64,000 nt of DNA from Mixta intestinalis (GTDB lineage: Bacteria > Pseudomonadota > Gammaproteobacteria > Enterobacterales > Enterobacteriaceae), in NCBI RefSeq assembly GCF_009914055.1, contig NZ_CP028271.1:2976001-3040000 (forward strand), given 5' to 3'. How positions within the stretch are numbered: position 1 is the stretch's first letter; every line of letters begins with the position of its first letter. Of the stretch, positions 53,771 through 61,290 are shown piece after piece. Made by a program: the position numbers and the translations under genes. The notes under the pieces were generated by a model. The model worked only from the letters and a program-made list of their open reading frames with translations. It made no database searches and had not been told where the DNA came from.

Positions 53771-54276
53771 GCTGCCCCCTTAAGGCACAGGGCCAGTTCA
53801 CGTTCGCGACGGTTTTGTAACCCTTTGCTGAATAAGCCGTTGACATAAACCCAACGCTTCAGCTGCAGGCAGGCGTTGCGCCACTGGCCTCGCTTAATGA
53901 ATGTCGCCAGCGTCGAATTACAGGCGGCCCGCACACCAACATTAAAGGCGAACGAGATCACCGCGTCATACACCTCCTGCGGCATATCACTGCGCATACA
54001 GGCATCAATGCCGCGTTCGACGCGCATCACGTCATGCACCAGATTGATCGCCGCCTGGCGTTCATCAATTTCGCTACTCGACGTCACCCCTTCAGTGTGG
54101 CCAATGCCGTTTGTCCAGACACCGGCGCTACACTGATAGGGCGAGGTGCGGCAGCCTTCTGCGTCAGCAATCAGCCGCAGCCCATCTTCCGATATTTTCA
54201 ATACATCAAATTGCGGTAGCAGCGCGGCTATTGCCAGCACGGCTGCCGCGGTACAGCGTTTAACAATCTGGCTCAA
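53767..54276 (-). CDS. SAR endolysin (phage lysozyme)
   Basis: Glycoside hydrolase 24 muramidase that opens the wall. The 169 residues begin with a weakly hydrophobic signal-arrest-release helix (about 9-21, no cleavage site), so it can leave the membrane once holin depolarises it. Catalytic residues are Glu40, Cys49 and Thr55 (E-8-C-5-T, as in P21-like enzymes). NGIGHTEGV and YDAVISFAFNVGVRA are typical. The producer must lyse to release tailocins, so an intact lysozyme fits that role. Confidence 0.93.
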   Translation of the reverse strand: MSQIVKRCTAAAVLAIAALLPQFDVLKISEDGLRLIADAEGCRTSPYQCSAGVWTNGIGHTEGVTSSSEIDERQAAINLVHDVMRVERGIDACMRSDMPQEVYDAVISFAFNVGVRAACNSTLATFIKRGQWRNACLQLKRWVYVNGLFSKGLQNRRERELALCLKGAA

Positions 54277-54279
54277 GGT

Positions 54280-54486
54280 TCACTCTCCCTGTGCGCCCTT
54301 CCGCCGTAGTTCGTACATTTTGCGGCGGTAGTGCCAGTTAATAAAAAACGTTGCTATGTTGATCATCAGCGTCACCACGGCCACGCCGGAACCGACCATA
54401 AAGGCAATATCCTGCGGCGTATGACGGGCAAACCACATCAGCACAATGCCGATCAGGTAGTTAACCAGCGAACTGATTTTCTCCAT
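54280..54486 (-). CDS. Holin
   Basis: A 68-residue protein of two transmembrane helices (about 8-20 and 27-50) and a basic tail (YRRKMYELRRKGAQGE), in P2's holin position between X and the lysozyme. It would permeabilise the inner membrane and trigger the SAR endolysin. The length and tail are as in pinholin-like or HP1-type holins; the exact class is not certain. Confidence 0.82.
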   Translation of the reverse strand: MEKISSLVNYLIGIVLMWFARHTPQDIAFMVGSGVAVVTLMINIATFFINWHYRRKMYELRRKGAQGE

Positions 54487-54492
54487 AACCCG

Positions 54493-54696
54493 TTAATCCC
54501 ACAGATTAACAGTTTCGCTCGTTGCCGCTTCCGGCACTGCCGGTAGCGTTATTTCACAGCCGTGCGGTAGAACTGGCCCGCATTCAGCCAGCCCGGGATT
54601 GGCTGCATACACCTGTTCAACCACCTGCTGCGTATATCCGTAGTAGCGCAAGCAGATTTCATCAACGGTGTCTCCCTGTTGTGCATAAACGTTCAT
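54493..54696 (-). CDS. X: Tail protein X
   Basis: P2 gpX-like tail protein with a LysM-like fold. The 67 residues equal P2 X: MNVYAQQGDTVDEICLRYYG, VYAANPGLAECGPVLPHGCE, ITLP. Its start overlaps the stop of the upstream small gene (ATGA). In P2 the upstream neighbour is the head-completion gene L; here L is replaced. Confidence 0.93.
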   Translation of the reverse strand: MNVYAQQGDTVDEICLRYYGYTQQVVEQVYAANPGLAECGPVLPHGCEITLPAVPEAATSETVNLWD

Positions 54697-54998
54697 CGCA
54701 GCTTCTCCATCAGTCGCCCACTCTTTTCAGCAATAGCGCGAATAACCGGCCAGGTCCGCGTACGCTCGGCGATAATACGCACCAGTATTCTGGCAATAAG
54801 CCTGATAGCTTCACCTCGATACTGTTTTGCCCAGGTTTTGCCTTGAAAAACGGCTTTTTTTATTGCTGGAAGTGAAAGATCAATAATTTCTTTAACACGA
54901 CGCCCGTAATGCTTTATCGCCGCCCGGAAAAAGGTATTTTTTCCTGGTGGTCCGGCAGCTTTTATCAGCCGCCATCGGTTGAGTAATGCTGAAATCAT
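54693..54998 (-). CDS. Basic helical protein of unknown function at the head-gene deletion point
   Basis: I do not recognise this gene. The 101-residue product is very basic and mostly helical: MISALLNRWRLIKAAGPPGK, KKAVFQGKTWAKQYRGEAIR and IARILVRIIAERTRTWPVIR. It has no signal peptide or clear membrane span. It lies where P2 has gpL and overlaps X by four bases, so it is now the first gene of the X-to-R lysis/tail transcript. Nothing in it resembles a capsid or head-completion protein. Possible roles are a tail cap or regulator; it could also be the fused remainder of a deleted gene. Confidence 0.5.
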   Translation of the reverse strand: MISALLNRWRLIKAAGPPGKNTFFRAAIKHYGRRVKEIIDLSLPAIKKAVFQGKTWAKQYRGEAIRLIARILVRIIAERTRTWPVIRAIAEKSGRLMEKLR

Positions 54999-55603
54999 TT
55001 CAATGGCCTCTTATTTGATGGACAGCAAGGAAAAACAAGATAAGTTCAGGTCAACTCTAGTTTTGTCTTTTCCCACCTTTGTCTCAATCAAAGCCCGTCC
55101 GCTCATACAGGAATAAACAGCATCCGCAACCACGAGCGCTTATTTATCAATAACACCGATGTTCTTTGCGATGGGCTGAAGGCTATTCGTATCAGGCAGC
55201 GTTGTTTTCTGATTAAGAGAACAAAGCAGTGCAGCAATAGTTAAATGTCACAGGCAGTGAAATGAGGAGGATATGACGCCGGATCGGCAGACAGGAAATA
55301 GTAAATAATCGATGTGAAAAAGGGTCAGGAAAGACTCTCGTATTTCCGATACGCGTTATTATGTCATACTGCTGGTGAGCGAGGCGTAAATAAACAGCAT
55401 AACGCCGTGACTATAAGCCACTACATTAATGTTCTGTTTCATATTATCGCAGGGAAATATTCGCCTGCTGACAATATTTAATTGCGAGTAGTCTCAATGC
55501 TAACCTTAAAGCAGCGATCTGTATGTTGTGTGTAAAAGGTGCAACTCAACGGTCTACGTTTTATTCATCGTTGTTAAAATTCCGATAATACTGCCGAAGA
55601 AAG
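54999..55603. other. Non-coding stretch replacing the capsid and packaging genes
   Basis: P2 and 186 carry Q, P, O, N, M and L here (about 6 kb). In this window only 605 AT-richer bases remain, and neither strand has a frame resembling any of them. The promoter of the X/lysis transcript must lie here; I found no exact TGT-N12-ACA Ogr site. Confidence 0.6.
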
Positions 55604-55789
55604 CTATTTGTCGGCAGAGAGTGCCGAAAGAGCTGCTGAAAGCTTCTTCGTTTTGACTATACTGCTGCCTGCTATTTCAGCAATGAGCGCAAGCGCAATC
55701 TCCCGATCGCGCTCCCGGCAGGTACCCTGTGTTGTTAGCCTGGCAATCAGTTCAACCCGTTCAAGCATTACCTGTTCTTGTAAATCCAT
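55604..55789 (-). CDS. SOS-controlled small protein, candidate inducer of the element
   Basis: A 61-residue acidic/basic helical protein, MDLQEQVMLERVELIARLTT to LSALSADK. The start has an excellent ribosome site, GGGGGAGGGAG, seven bases upstream. A perfect LexA operator lies 27 bases before the ATG. In phage 186, the LexA-controlled operon with the antirepressor gene tum sits in this same place, beyond A. The product is much shorter than 186 Tum (146) and I cannot align it, so it may be a different antirepressor or a remnant. It is the only SOS-box gene I saw in the element. Confidence 0.6.
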   Translation of the reverse strand: MDLQEQVMLERVELIARLTTQGTCRERDREIALALIAEIAGSSIVKTKKLSAALSALSADK

Positions 55790-55815
55790 TTCTACACTCC
55801 CTCCCCCGATAATTA

Positions 55816-55831
55816 CTGTATACATATACAG
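55816..55831 (-). promoter_or_regulatory. LexA-binding site (SOS box)
   Basis: Read on the minus strand, CTGTATATGTATACAG: exact CTG-N10-CAG with an alternating AT core, matching the enterobacterial consensus CTGTATATATATACAG except one central base. It overlaps the presumed promoter of the 61-codon gene. Confidence 0.88.
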
Positions 55832-55966
55832 TAGCACAGCATGACTTTCGATATAAAGAATTTTCAAACCTGCACTAGCCGTAAATATGACGCTGATATG
55901 TATGCCTTTTTATAACATAGCCAGGTGCGAGCCATCCCTGCTAATGTCGGGGAAAAGCGCGACTAT

Positions 55967-58243
55967 TCACCATTTCGCCTTCGTAAAAGCAGGCGTTCCT
56001 CCATCCATCAGGGGCTTTTTATCTACTATTTCTCTTAAGCGACGGAAGCGTACCAGCGGGCTTTCTTTGCTGTTCTGCTTTATTGCCCGAAAGAGTTCGC
56101 CACTGGCGACGCTACGGAACCAGCGTCCGGCGATTTTCGTCTCCGTACCACCAATCAGGCGTACCGCCAGCCCCCGGCTGATGGTTTCTCCGGTCAGATC
56201 GCGAACCTGATCGATAACCTTATCGCAGGCCGCTTCCGTTTTATCCGCACGGCGCAGCGTTCGATGCCGTTCCGGTGGGCGAGCGGCTTTAATACGCGCC
56301 AGTATGCGCCGCCGCTCTTTGCGGCTGAGCTGTTCCAGCATTGCCCGACGCCAAATTCCGGCAGGTGCAGGATCTTCCCGCTCCGTACAGTTATTGACAG
56401 AACTCCAAGGAAACGCAGGCGCATCCCTGACAACAGCCTCAGGGTCAATAACCCGCTTCGGTACAATCTTCCACCGCGTCAGACGAGTCAGAATCGGTGT
56501 GTCGCTGCCAACCGCAGTGGCATAGACCCCTTTAATGCGCAGAGTTTCCTCGCCGTACCGGTTCCACTCTTCGCCAGCCTGATACCAGGTGCGCACCGCC
56601 AGGTCATCGCGACGTACAAACGGGCCACCCTGAGCATTAACGTAGGCTGCCCAGTCTCCGGCATCGGCGGCATGATGCGCAGCGGCTAGCTCCACGCTCA
56701 GACCGCGCGCGGCATCACTCTCGGTCATTCGGCGCAATTCACGATAGACGGTCACCGGCGCGCCACCGACAAACTGAAACTGACGGATATGCCAGCGGGC
56801 TGCCCAGGCAGAAACGGCGACAGCGGTCTCTTTTAGCGTTTTACCGCTTTCATTATCCCGATCGCCGTCCAGCGCATAGCCATCAATATTTTTGGAGATA
56901 TACTTCGCCACGTAACCGGTAGCGCTGCCCTTCAGCGGATCGATCGGTTCAGCATGGAAACGTGCCTGCCTGGCTTTCTCCGAGGTCAGTTCATCGGGCT
57001 CCTGCTGGCAGGCGTAATCACGCATCGTCTGGCGTACCTGCGCCACCGCCTCCGGGCGCATAAACAGCAGCATATGCCAGTGTGGAGTACCGTCATGATG
57101 CGGCTCCGCAACACGGATACCAAAAATACGAATATTCGCGCGATGCAGCCTGGCGCGAATTTTTTGCCAAAGGCGACAAAGATAACGTTGGGTTTCTGTC
57201 GGGCTGGCACCGTTCCATCTACGGTTACGGTGCCCGGTTTTGACAGTGGCATGATAGCGGCCCGGTGCGGTCAGGGTATAAAACTCGCCGACAAAGCCCA
57301 TCTGATTGCAGATATTTTCAAAACCACGGATGCGGGTCATTAACTCGCAGCGTCGAATCGCCGGATTGGCGACGCTGCCATCATATTTATCGATCAGGCT
57401 GATACGATTCCCTTCTTCATCCTCCAGCTCCATCCCTTTAAGAAATTCGCGAATGCGACGCTTCTGCTCACGCCATTCGATAACGGCCATGGTGCTGGCG
57501 TAAGGCGTATGAATTTTGCTGACGTTCGCCAGCGCAATCTGCAAATGTTCACGCCACGCGGCAGCGACGCGACGTAGCTGGCCTCGCCACCACTTTTCGT
57601 TCTGCATACGCATAATGGCTGGCGTCACCTCTTCCGGGCTGAAAAAGCGGGAGGCGACTCTGTCCCACAGCGGCGGCGTTTGCCCCACATCGCGGGTAAT
57701 CGTCGCGGCGGTCATATAGATGCGGTGCGTATATCGATAATCGGATTCATGCGCCGCTCGCCCGTGTGCCTGGGTTATCTCCGCCAGGATAAAGCTGGCG
57801 ATATCGCCGGCCAGCAGGTCCACATCGGCACGGGCCATATCTGGCAGGCGATTAACGCGTTTTACCAGTTCCCATAGCGTGCCTGCGGCCCTGGCCGCAC
57901 CCGGTTCGGCGGCAGCGTTGGCGCTCAGTAAACTAACCGTGCCACGATGCAGGGATGTCGGACGATACTGCTTGTTAACCATTTCAATGCGCGGCAACGT
58001 GCGTTCAACAACATTTTTTATCAGGTAAGCATTGGCGCGGGCCGTGCCATGGGTAATTTCCAGATCGTTGAGGTGATGTCTGATATCCCGCTGCACAATC
58101 GTCGGCTGCTGTTCCAGCAAACGCTGCGCCTCAGTCAAAGCCGCAATCATTCGATCGCGGCGGTAAATCTCTTCATAGGTAGGATAGGGGCTGGCGATCG
58201 CTTCCCGCGGTGCGTTCCACGGGTAAGCATATTCCTGGCTCAT
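55967..58243 (-). CDS. A: Replication initiator protein A (rolling circle)
   Basis: P2/186 gpA-like HUH endonuclease that nicks its own origin and starts rolling-circle replication. The 758 residues include the HUH motif in HHDGTPHWHMLLFMRPE (near 385) and the catalytic pair of tyrosines in YVAKYISKNIDGY (near 441 and 445; P2 Tyr450/454). Zinc-type motifs near the N-terminus are not obvious. The ATG overlaps the preceding gene's stop. Its survival without packaging or integration genes is unexpected. Confidence 0.93.
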   Translation of the reverse strand: MSQEYAYPWNAPREAIASPYPTYEEIYRRDRMIAALTEAQRLLEQQPTIVQRDIRHHLNDLEITHGTARANAYLIKNVVERTLPRIEMVNKQYRPTSLHRGTVSLLSANAAAEPGAARAAGTLWELVKRVNRLPDMARADVDLLAGDIASFILAEITQAHGRAAHESDYRYTHRIYMTAATITRDVGQTPPLWDRVASRFFSPEEVTPAIMRMQNEKWWRGQLRRVAAAWREHLQIALANVSKIHTPYASTMAVIEWREQKRRIREFLKGMELEDEEGNRISLIDKYDGSVANPAIRRCELMTRIRGFENICNQMGFVGEFYTLTAPGRYHATVKTGHRNRRWNGASPTETQRYLCRLWQKIRARLHRANIRIFGIRVAEPHHDGTPHWHMLLFMRPEAVAQVRQTMRDYACQQEPDELTSEKARQARFHAEPIDPLKGSATGYVAKYISKNIDGYALDGDRDNESGKTLKETAVAVSAWAARWHIRQFQFVGGAPVTVYRELRRMTESDAARGLSVELAAAHHAADAGDWAAYVNAQGGPFVRRDDLAVRTWYQAGEEWNRYGEETLRIKGVYATAVGSDTPILTRLTRWKIVPKRVIDPEAVVRDAPAFPWSSVNNCTEREDPAPAGIWRRAMLEQLSRKERRRILARIKAARPPERHRTLRRADKTEAACDKVIDQVRDLTGETISRGLAVRLIGGTETKIAGRWFRSVASGELFRAIKQNSKESPLVRFRRLREIVDKKPLMDGGTPAFTKAKW

Positions 58244-58464
58244 CAACGTCCGCCCTGATAATGTCGGCTTCTCAGCTCCTCAATTTCCTGGCAGGTGACA
58301 CAGCGCGTCACGCCATGAATGGCGCGACGGCGTGCCTCAGGAATGGCGCTGTCGCATTCTTCGCAGAAAATGGCACTAACCTGCTGTGGACGACGAATGA
58401 CCGCCGCGATATTACGCTCCAGCGCCTCATCCAGATTCTGCTGTTCTAAATCTATCGCATCCAT
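58243..58464 (-). CDS. TraR/DksA-family zinc-finger protein
   Basis: A 73-residue protein starting MDAIDLEQQNLDEALERNIA with a C-x2-C-x17-C-x2-C finger (CEECDSAIPEARRRAIHG then CVTC). Such short DksA relatives occur beside A in P2-like phages; TraR-type members bind in the RNA polymerase secondary channel and can alter ribosomal and amino-acid promoters. The start overlaps the upstream stop (TAATG) and the stop overlaps A. Confidence 0.88.
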   Translation of the reverse strand: MDAIDLEQQNLDEALERNIAAVIRRPQQVSAIFCEECDSAIPEARRRAIHGVTRCVTCQEIEELRSRHYQGGR

Positions 58465-58679
58465 TAATGCAGCTCCCACATCTCGCGCTCGTAGCACTCA
58501 GCTTCCTGACGTAGCAGCTCCGCTGCCTCAGTACCGTTGAGATCCAGCGTATTGATACGCAAAGCAATCGCCCCCAGACGCAGGGCTACCGCCAGCGCGC
58601 ACTCTTTACGCTCGGCGGCGATAATCGCCTGCAGTGCCGATTCATCTACTTCAAATAAATCGTTTTCGCTATTTAGCAT
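58464..58679 (-). CDS. DUF2732 family phage early protein
   Basis: A 71-residue helical protein (MLNSENDLFEVDESALQAII, LRLGAIALRINTLDLNGTEA, AELLRQEAECYEREMWELH). The pattern LRxxALxxxxxxLxGxEAAELLRQEA marks DUF2732, common in P2-like early operons and without known function. GGAGGAAAAACA precedes the chosen ATG. Confidence 0.8.
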   Translation of the reverse strand: MLNSENDLFEVDESALQAIIAAERKECALAVALRLGAIALRINTLDLNGTEAAELLRQEAECYEREMWELH

Positions 58680-58759
58680 TGTTTTTCCTCCAGTTTTCAG
58701 GCAAAGGCATGCCCGGCGGGTTGACGCCATTTACGGGTATTTATGGGTAATGAATTTAT

Positions 58760-59146
58760 TTATGCAGACAGAAAGCTATCCGCGATAGAAAACTGACGCG
58801 GCAAAATACGTCCCCAGCGCGATAGCTGATTCATTGCGATAATGATCAGTTCACGACGCTGTTCATCGAACGATTCAAACGGCCTGCCGACGTCATCCGC
58901 CCGAAAGGTTCCCGGAGCATCACGGTTTGCCAGCGCCAGTACGCAAAATTTAAACGCCTCATTCTGGCGGTTAAAATAATTCAGCGCCGGGTTGCGGTTA
59001 TTGCTGCGTAGCTGCCGCCACGTTTTACGGAATTCCTCAAAGGTCATTTTTTCAACTTTATCCACGCGGGAATGCACCAGCCGAATGGTGGTAAAAGGCG
59101 CTTTTGCGCGCTGCGGCGCAAGCGCGAGAGCCGTACACTTCACCAT
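58760..59146 (-). CDS. Phage early protein of unknown function
   Basis: A 128-residue protein. I recognise the sequence style of small genes between apl and A in P2-like phages, but not a named family with certainty. The central part MTFEEFRKTWRQLRSNNRNP then ALNYFNRQNEAFKFCVLALA is helical, followed by NRDAPGTFRADDVGRPFESF. The first ATG has AGGAAGG nine bases upstream, so the longer form is preferred over the ATG at 59047, which lacks a ribosome site. Confidence 0.65.
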   Translation of the reverse strand: MVKCTALALAPQRAKAPFTTIRLVHSRVDKVEKMTFEEFRKTWRQLRSNNRNPALNYFNRQNEAFKFCVLALANRDAPGTFRADDVGRPFESFDEQRRELIIIAMNQLSRWGRILPRQFSIADSFLSA

Positions 59147-59241
59147 GTTTCAGCACCTTCCTGTTCTCCCGGCGGCATTTCACCTGTAATCCTGCCGGGA
59201 GAGGTAAATTTATCCGCATCGTTAAATTCACTATTTGTGAA

Positions 59242-59505
59242 TCACGGGCCAACGATGATTTGAAAACGCGAGTGCCCTAATGCTTCGCGTACCTGCTTCT
59301 CTTTCCACTGCGCATAGAGAATTTTCACTCTGCCGGTAGCACGCAGTTTCCCTTTCTTGATCCTGCGCGCCTCGATAGGCAGACAGGGGTTCTCCCCGGT
59401 GGTCCAGCGACGAACGGTGCGCAAAGAAACCCCCTCCAGAGCCGCAAACTCAGCGGCATACACCTTTTCACGAGGGATTTTGACGATTGTAATTTCACTA
59501 GTCAT
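59242..59505 (-). CDS. Apl/Cox-type regulator
   Basis: A DNA-binding protein of exactly 87 residues, the length of 186 Apl. MTSEITIVKIPREKVYAAEF, AALEGVSLRTVRRWTTGENP and CLPIEARRIKKGKLRATGRV show an excisionase-like winged helix. It is divergent from cI, as apl is. In 186 Apl represses both lytic and lysogenic promoters and helps excision; here, without an integrase, only transcriptional work remains. First gene of the early transcript. Confidence 0.82.
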   Translation of the reverse strand: MTSEITIVKIPREKVYAAEFAALEGVSLRTVRRWTTGENPCLPIEARRIKKGKLRATGRVKILYAQWKEKQVREALGHSRFQIIVGP

Positions 59506-59606
59506 ATAGCATGATTCCCAGTTAGCCAATTTACGCCATCCCTGGCCAATAAATGCCGATTAATGCCAACGATGGATACCTTTTTAGGAATAGTAATTCG
59601 GTTTTC

Positions 59607-59622
59607 CGTATTGCGCAATACG
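59607..59622. promoter_or_regulatory. Palindromic operator between apl and cI
   Basis: CGTATTGCGCAATACG is a perfect 16-bp palindrome 16 bases before the cI start, in the divergent control region, so it is the best candidate binding site for CI or Apl. Confidence 0.6.
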
Positions 59623-59637
59623 TAAGGACGTTTTTTA

Positions 59638-60225
59638 ATGACGTTTAATATCACTTCGACTAATGAGCAGGTTTTGGATCGCATCTGTGAGGTCTACGGC
59701 TTCCATCAGAAAGTGCAGCTGGCGCGCCACTTTAATATCGCCGCCAGCTCGCTACAGAACCGGTATAGCCGTGAACATATCTCCTTTGATTTCGCCGCAC
59801 TTTGCGCACTCGAAACCGGTGCCAGCCTGATGTGGATTTTGACCGGCCAGGGTGAACGCTTTACAGGAAAAGGGGATAGATCCGCAGATAAAAGTGAAGT
59901 TTGCACGCTGGAAAAATTCACATTAAGTGAAGGTGAGTTAGCCAGCACGGGCCAGTTTGCTATCGATCGCAGCGTAGTCAGCAAGGCAACGGCCCAGGTC
60001 CAGTGCATCGAATCTGACGGCACGCTATTTTTTGTCGAGCAGTCTTCTGCACTTTCCGATGGCTTAAAATTAGTGGATATCGATGGCACCATCAGCATTC
60101 GTGAAATCGCTGTATTACCAGGCAAAAAGCTGCACGTTACCGGTGGCAAAGTACCCTTTGAGTGCGCCACTACGGATATAGGTATATTAGGACGCGTAAT
60201 AGGTTCTTACAGCGACACTAACTGA
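59638..60225 (+). CDS. 186-type CI repressor
   Basis: Immunity repressor that keeps the element silent. The 195 residues are close to 186 CI (192). The N-terminal helix-turn-helix is at about 10-50 (VLDRICEVYGFHQKVQLARH, FNIAASSLQNRYSRE), followed by MWILTGQGERF, and the C-terminal oligomerisation domain covers about 85-195. Unlike lambda CI it has no evident Ala-Gly autocleavage site; 186 CI is removed by the antirepressor Tum, not by RecA. In 186 int follows cI; here nothing does. Confidence 0.88.
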   Translation: MTFNITSTNEQVLDRICEVYGFHQKVQLARHFNIAASSLQNRYSREHISFDFAALCALETGASLMWILTGQGERFTGKGDRSADKSEVCTLEKFTLSEGELASTGQFAIDRSVVSKATAQVQCIESDGTLFFVEQSSALSDGLKLVDIDGTISIREIAVLPGKKLHVTGGKVPFECATTDIGILGRVIGSYSDTN

Positions 60226-60700
60226 TGCTGCGTTACGGCATATAGCGCAGGAAGATGGCTCACCGCATCACGGAAAGATGCGCCACGTTTCTGAATGCAT
60301 GCCCGAACGCCGACGCGCATCAGTAGCAAGTGGCCTCTGGTCTGTCAGGCCATCGATCTTGCGCTTCAATCTGTAGAATGGAAAGAGAACAGAATAATAA
60401 AGGCATCGAGTGGCATTATTTTTCATCTTTAAACAGAAGATGCTTATTACAGTTTATTTTTTCCACCGTTTGGGATAGATATTTAACATCGCCTGGGCTC
60501 TGTTTCAGGCGATAGCCAAACCCGCGCGTTGAATGATTAACTTTGTTCGCTTAGAATATTTCAGGCGGCGTTTTGTCTGTTTTTAACCGTGCTTAACCAA
60601 TAGCAGATTTACCAACGTTTCGACTTACTGTTACTTCTGACAGGCTTATATAAATCTTCAGCATCGCACTCTGACAATTTTCTATTACGTGGGAATAATT
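60226..60700. other. Non-coding stretch at the right edge of the element
   Basis: Expected place of int and the attachment site in a 186-like phage. No integrase remnant or direct repeat of the left edge (40572-40625) was recognised. An inverted pair CGCCTG/CAGGCG lies near 60490-60511. The promoter of the secreted-protein gene is probably in the AT-rich last 150 bases. Confidence 0.5.
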
Positions 60701-61066
60701 ATGAAAAAAATTCTGGGATTAGCTACCTTAATGTTCTCTTTTGCCTCACATGCTGCGTTCGTTCATCCATTAGATTTTGATGGTTCTGAAGCGCAAAAAG
60801 CTGAGGTTATAGATTACATTAAGAATAGAGTGCATCAGGATTATTGCGATAGCGCGCTGGATATGTGCCAACCGACAACGCTGCGCATGATGGAAAAACA
60901 GAACCTTGCCGCTTTTAAATCATTAACCAGTGCTAAAAATCGTGCGGTGCTGGATAACGTTATTGATACCTATTGTGACAGCAGCCTTGATATGTGCACC
61001 TATGCCAATCTCGATATGATGTACAAGCAAAACCTTAAAGCCAGCAATGAATCATTAAGCTGGTAA
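60701..61066 (+). CDS. Secreted protein with duplicated cysteine motif
   Basis: Not recognised. The 121-residue precursor has a clear signal peptide (MKKILGLATLMFSFASHA, cleavage after SHA). The mature part opens AFVHPLDFDGSEAQKAEVID and contains two copies of one unit: YCDSALDMCQPTTLRMMEKQ (about 47-66) and YCDSSLDMCTYANLDMMYKQ (about 89-108), each ending QNL. The two C-x6-C pairs would form disulfides in the periplasm. The ATG with GGGAATAATT is used; an earlier GTG adds four residues. It lies just outside the tailocin and may be cargo or backbone. Confidence 0.7.
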   Translation: MKKILGLATLMFSFASHAAFVHPLDFDGSEAQKAEVIDYIKNRVHQDYCDSALDMCQPTTLRMMEKQNLAAFKSLTSAKNRAVLDNVIDTYCDSSLDMCTYANLDMMYKQNLKASNESLSW

Positions 61067-61290
61067 CGAAATAATTACAACCCCTCGTATTGCTTAATAC
61101 AATTATAATTACTGCTACAAAAACAGGTGCCGAAGCTAAATCTATTCTTTGGCATCCTGATGAAAGAAAGTACGCCCTATAATATAAATTCGCGTTACAG
61201 AAATTACCCGGCATATTTTTTCCAACAGGCTGCCAGCGCACCTGAACATGCCCCGTTATAAATTTTATATTGACCAGAGCACATAACACC

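Larger units (their letters stand above)
40626..60225. mobile_element. P2/186-type tailocin-like element (defective prophage)
   Basis: A compact block of P2-order genes on the minus strand, from ogr at one end to CI (plus strand) at the other. Present: ogr, D, U, T, E/E', FII, FI, invertase and fibre cassette, H (N-part), I, J, W, V, R, spanins, endolysin, holin, X, a LexA-box gene, A, small early genes, apl and cI. Absent: Q, P, O, N, M, L (capsid and packaging), S, and an integrase. All tail genes have family lengths and are intact apart from the fibre tip. No flanking direct repeats (attL/attR) were found by eye. The set fits an R-type tailocin derived from a 186-like phage. Confidence 0.85.

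Noticed and set aside
54999..55603. Ogr-type late promoter upstream of the X/lysis genes
   Set aside because: A promoter is expected, but no stretch matched TGT-N12-ACA on inspection, so no site is called.
59058..59252. 64-codon frame overlapping the early phage gene on the same strand
   Set aside because: It overlaps a better-supported gene with a strong ribosome site and has an Arg/His-rich composition typical of an out-of-frame reading.
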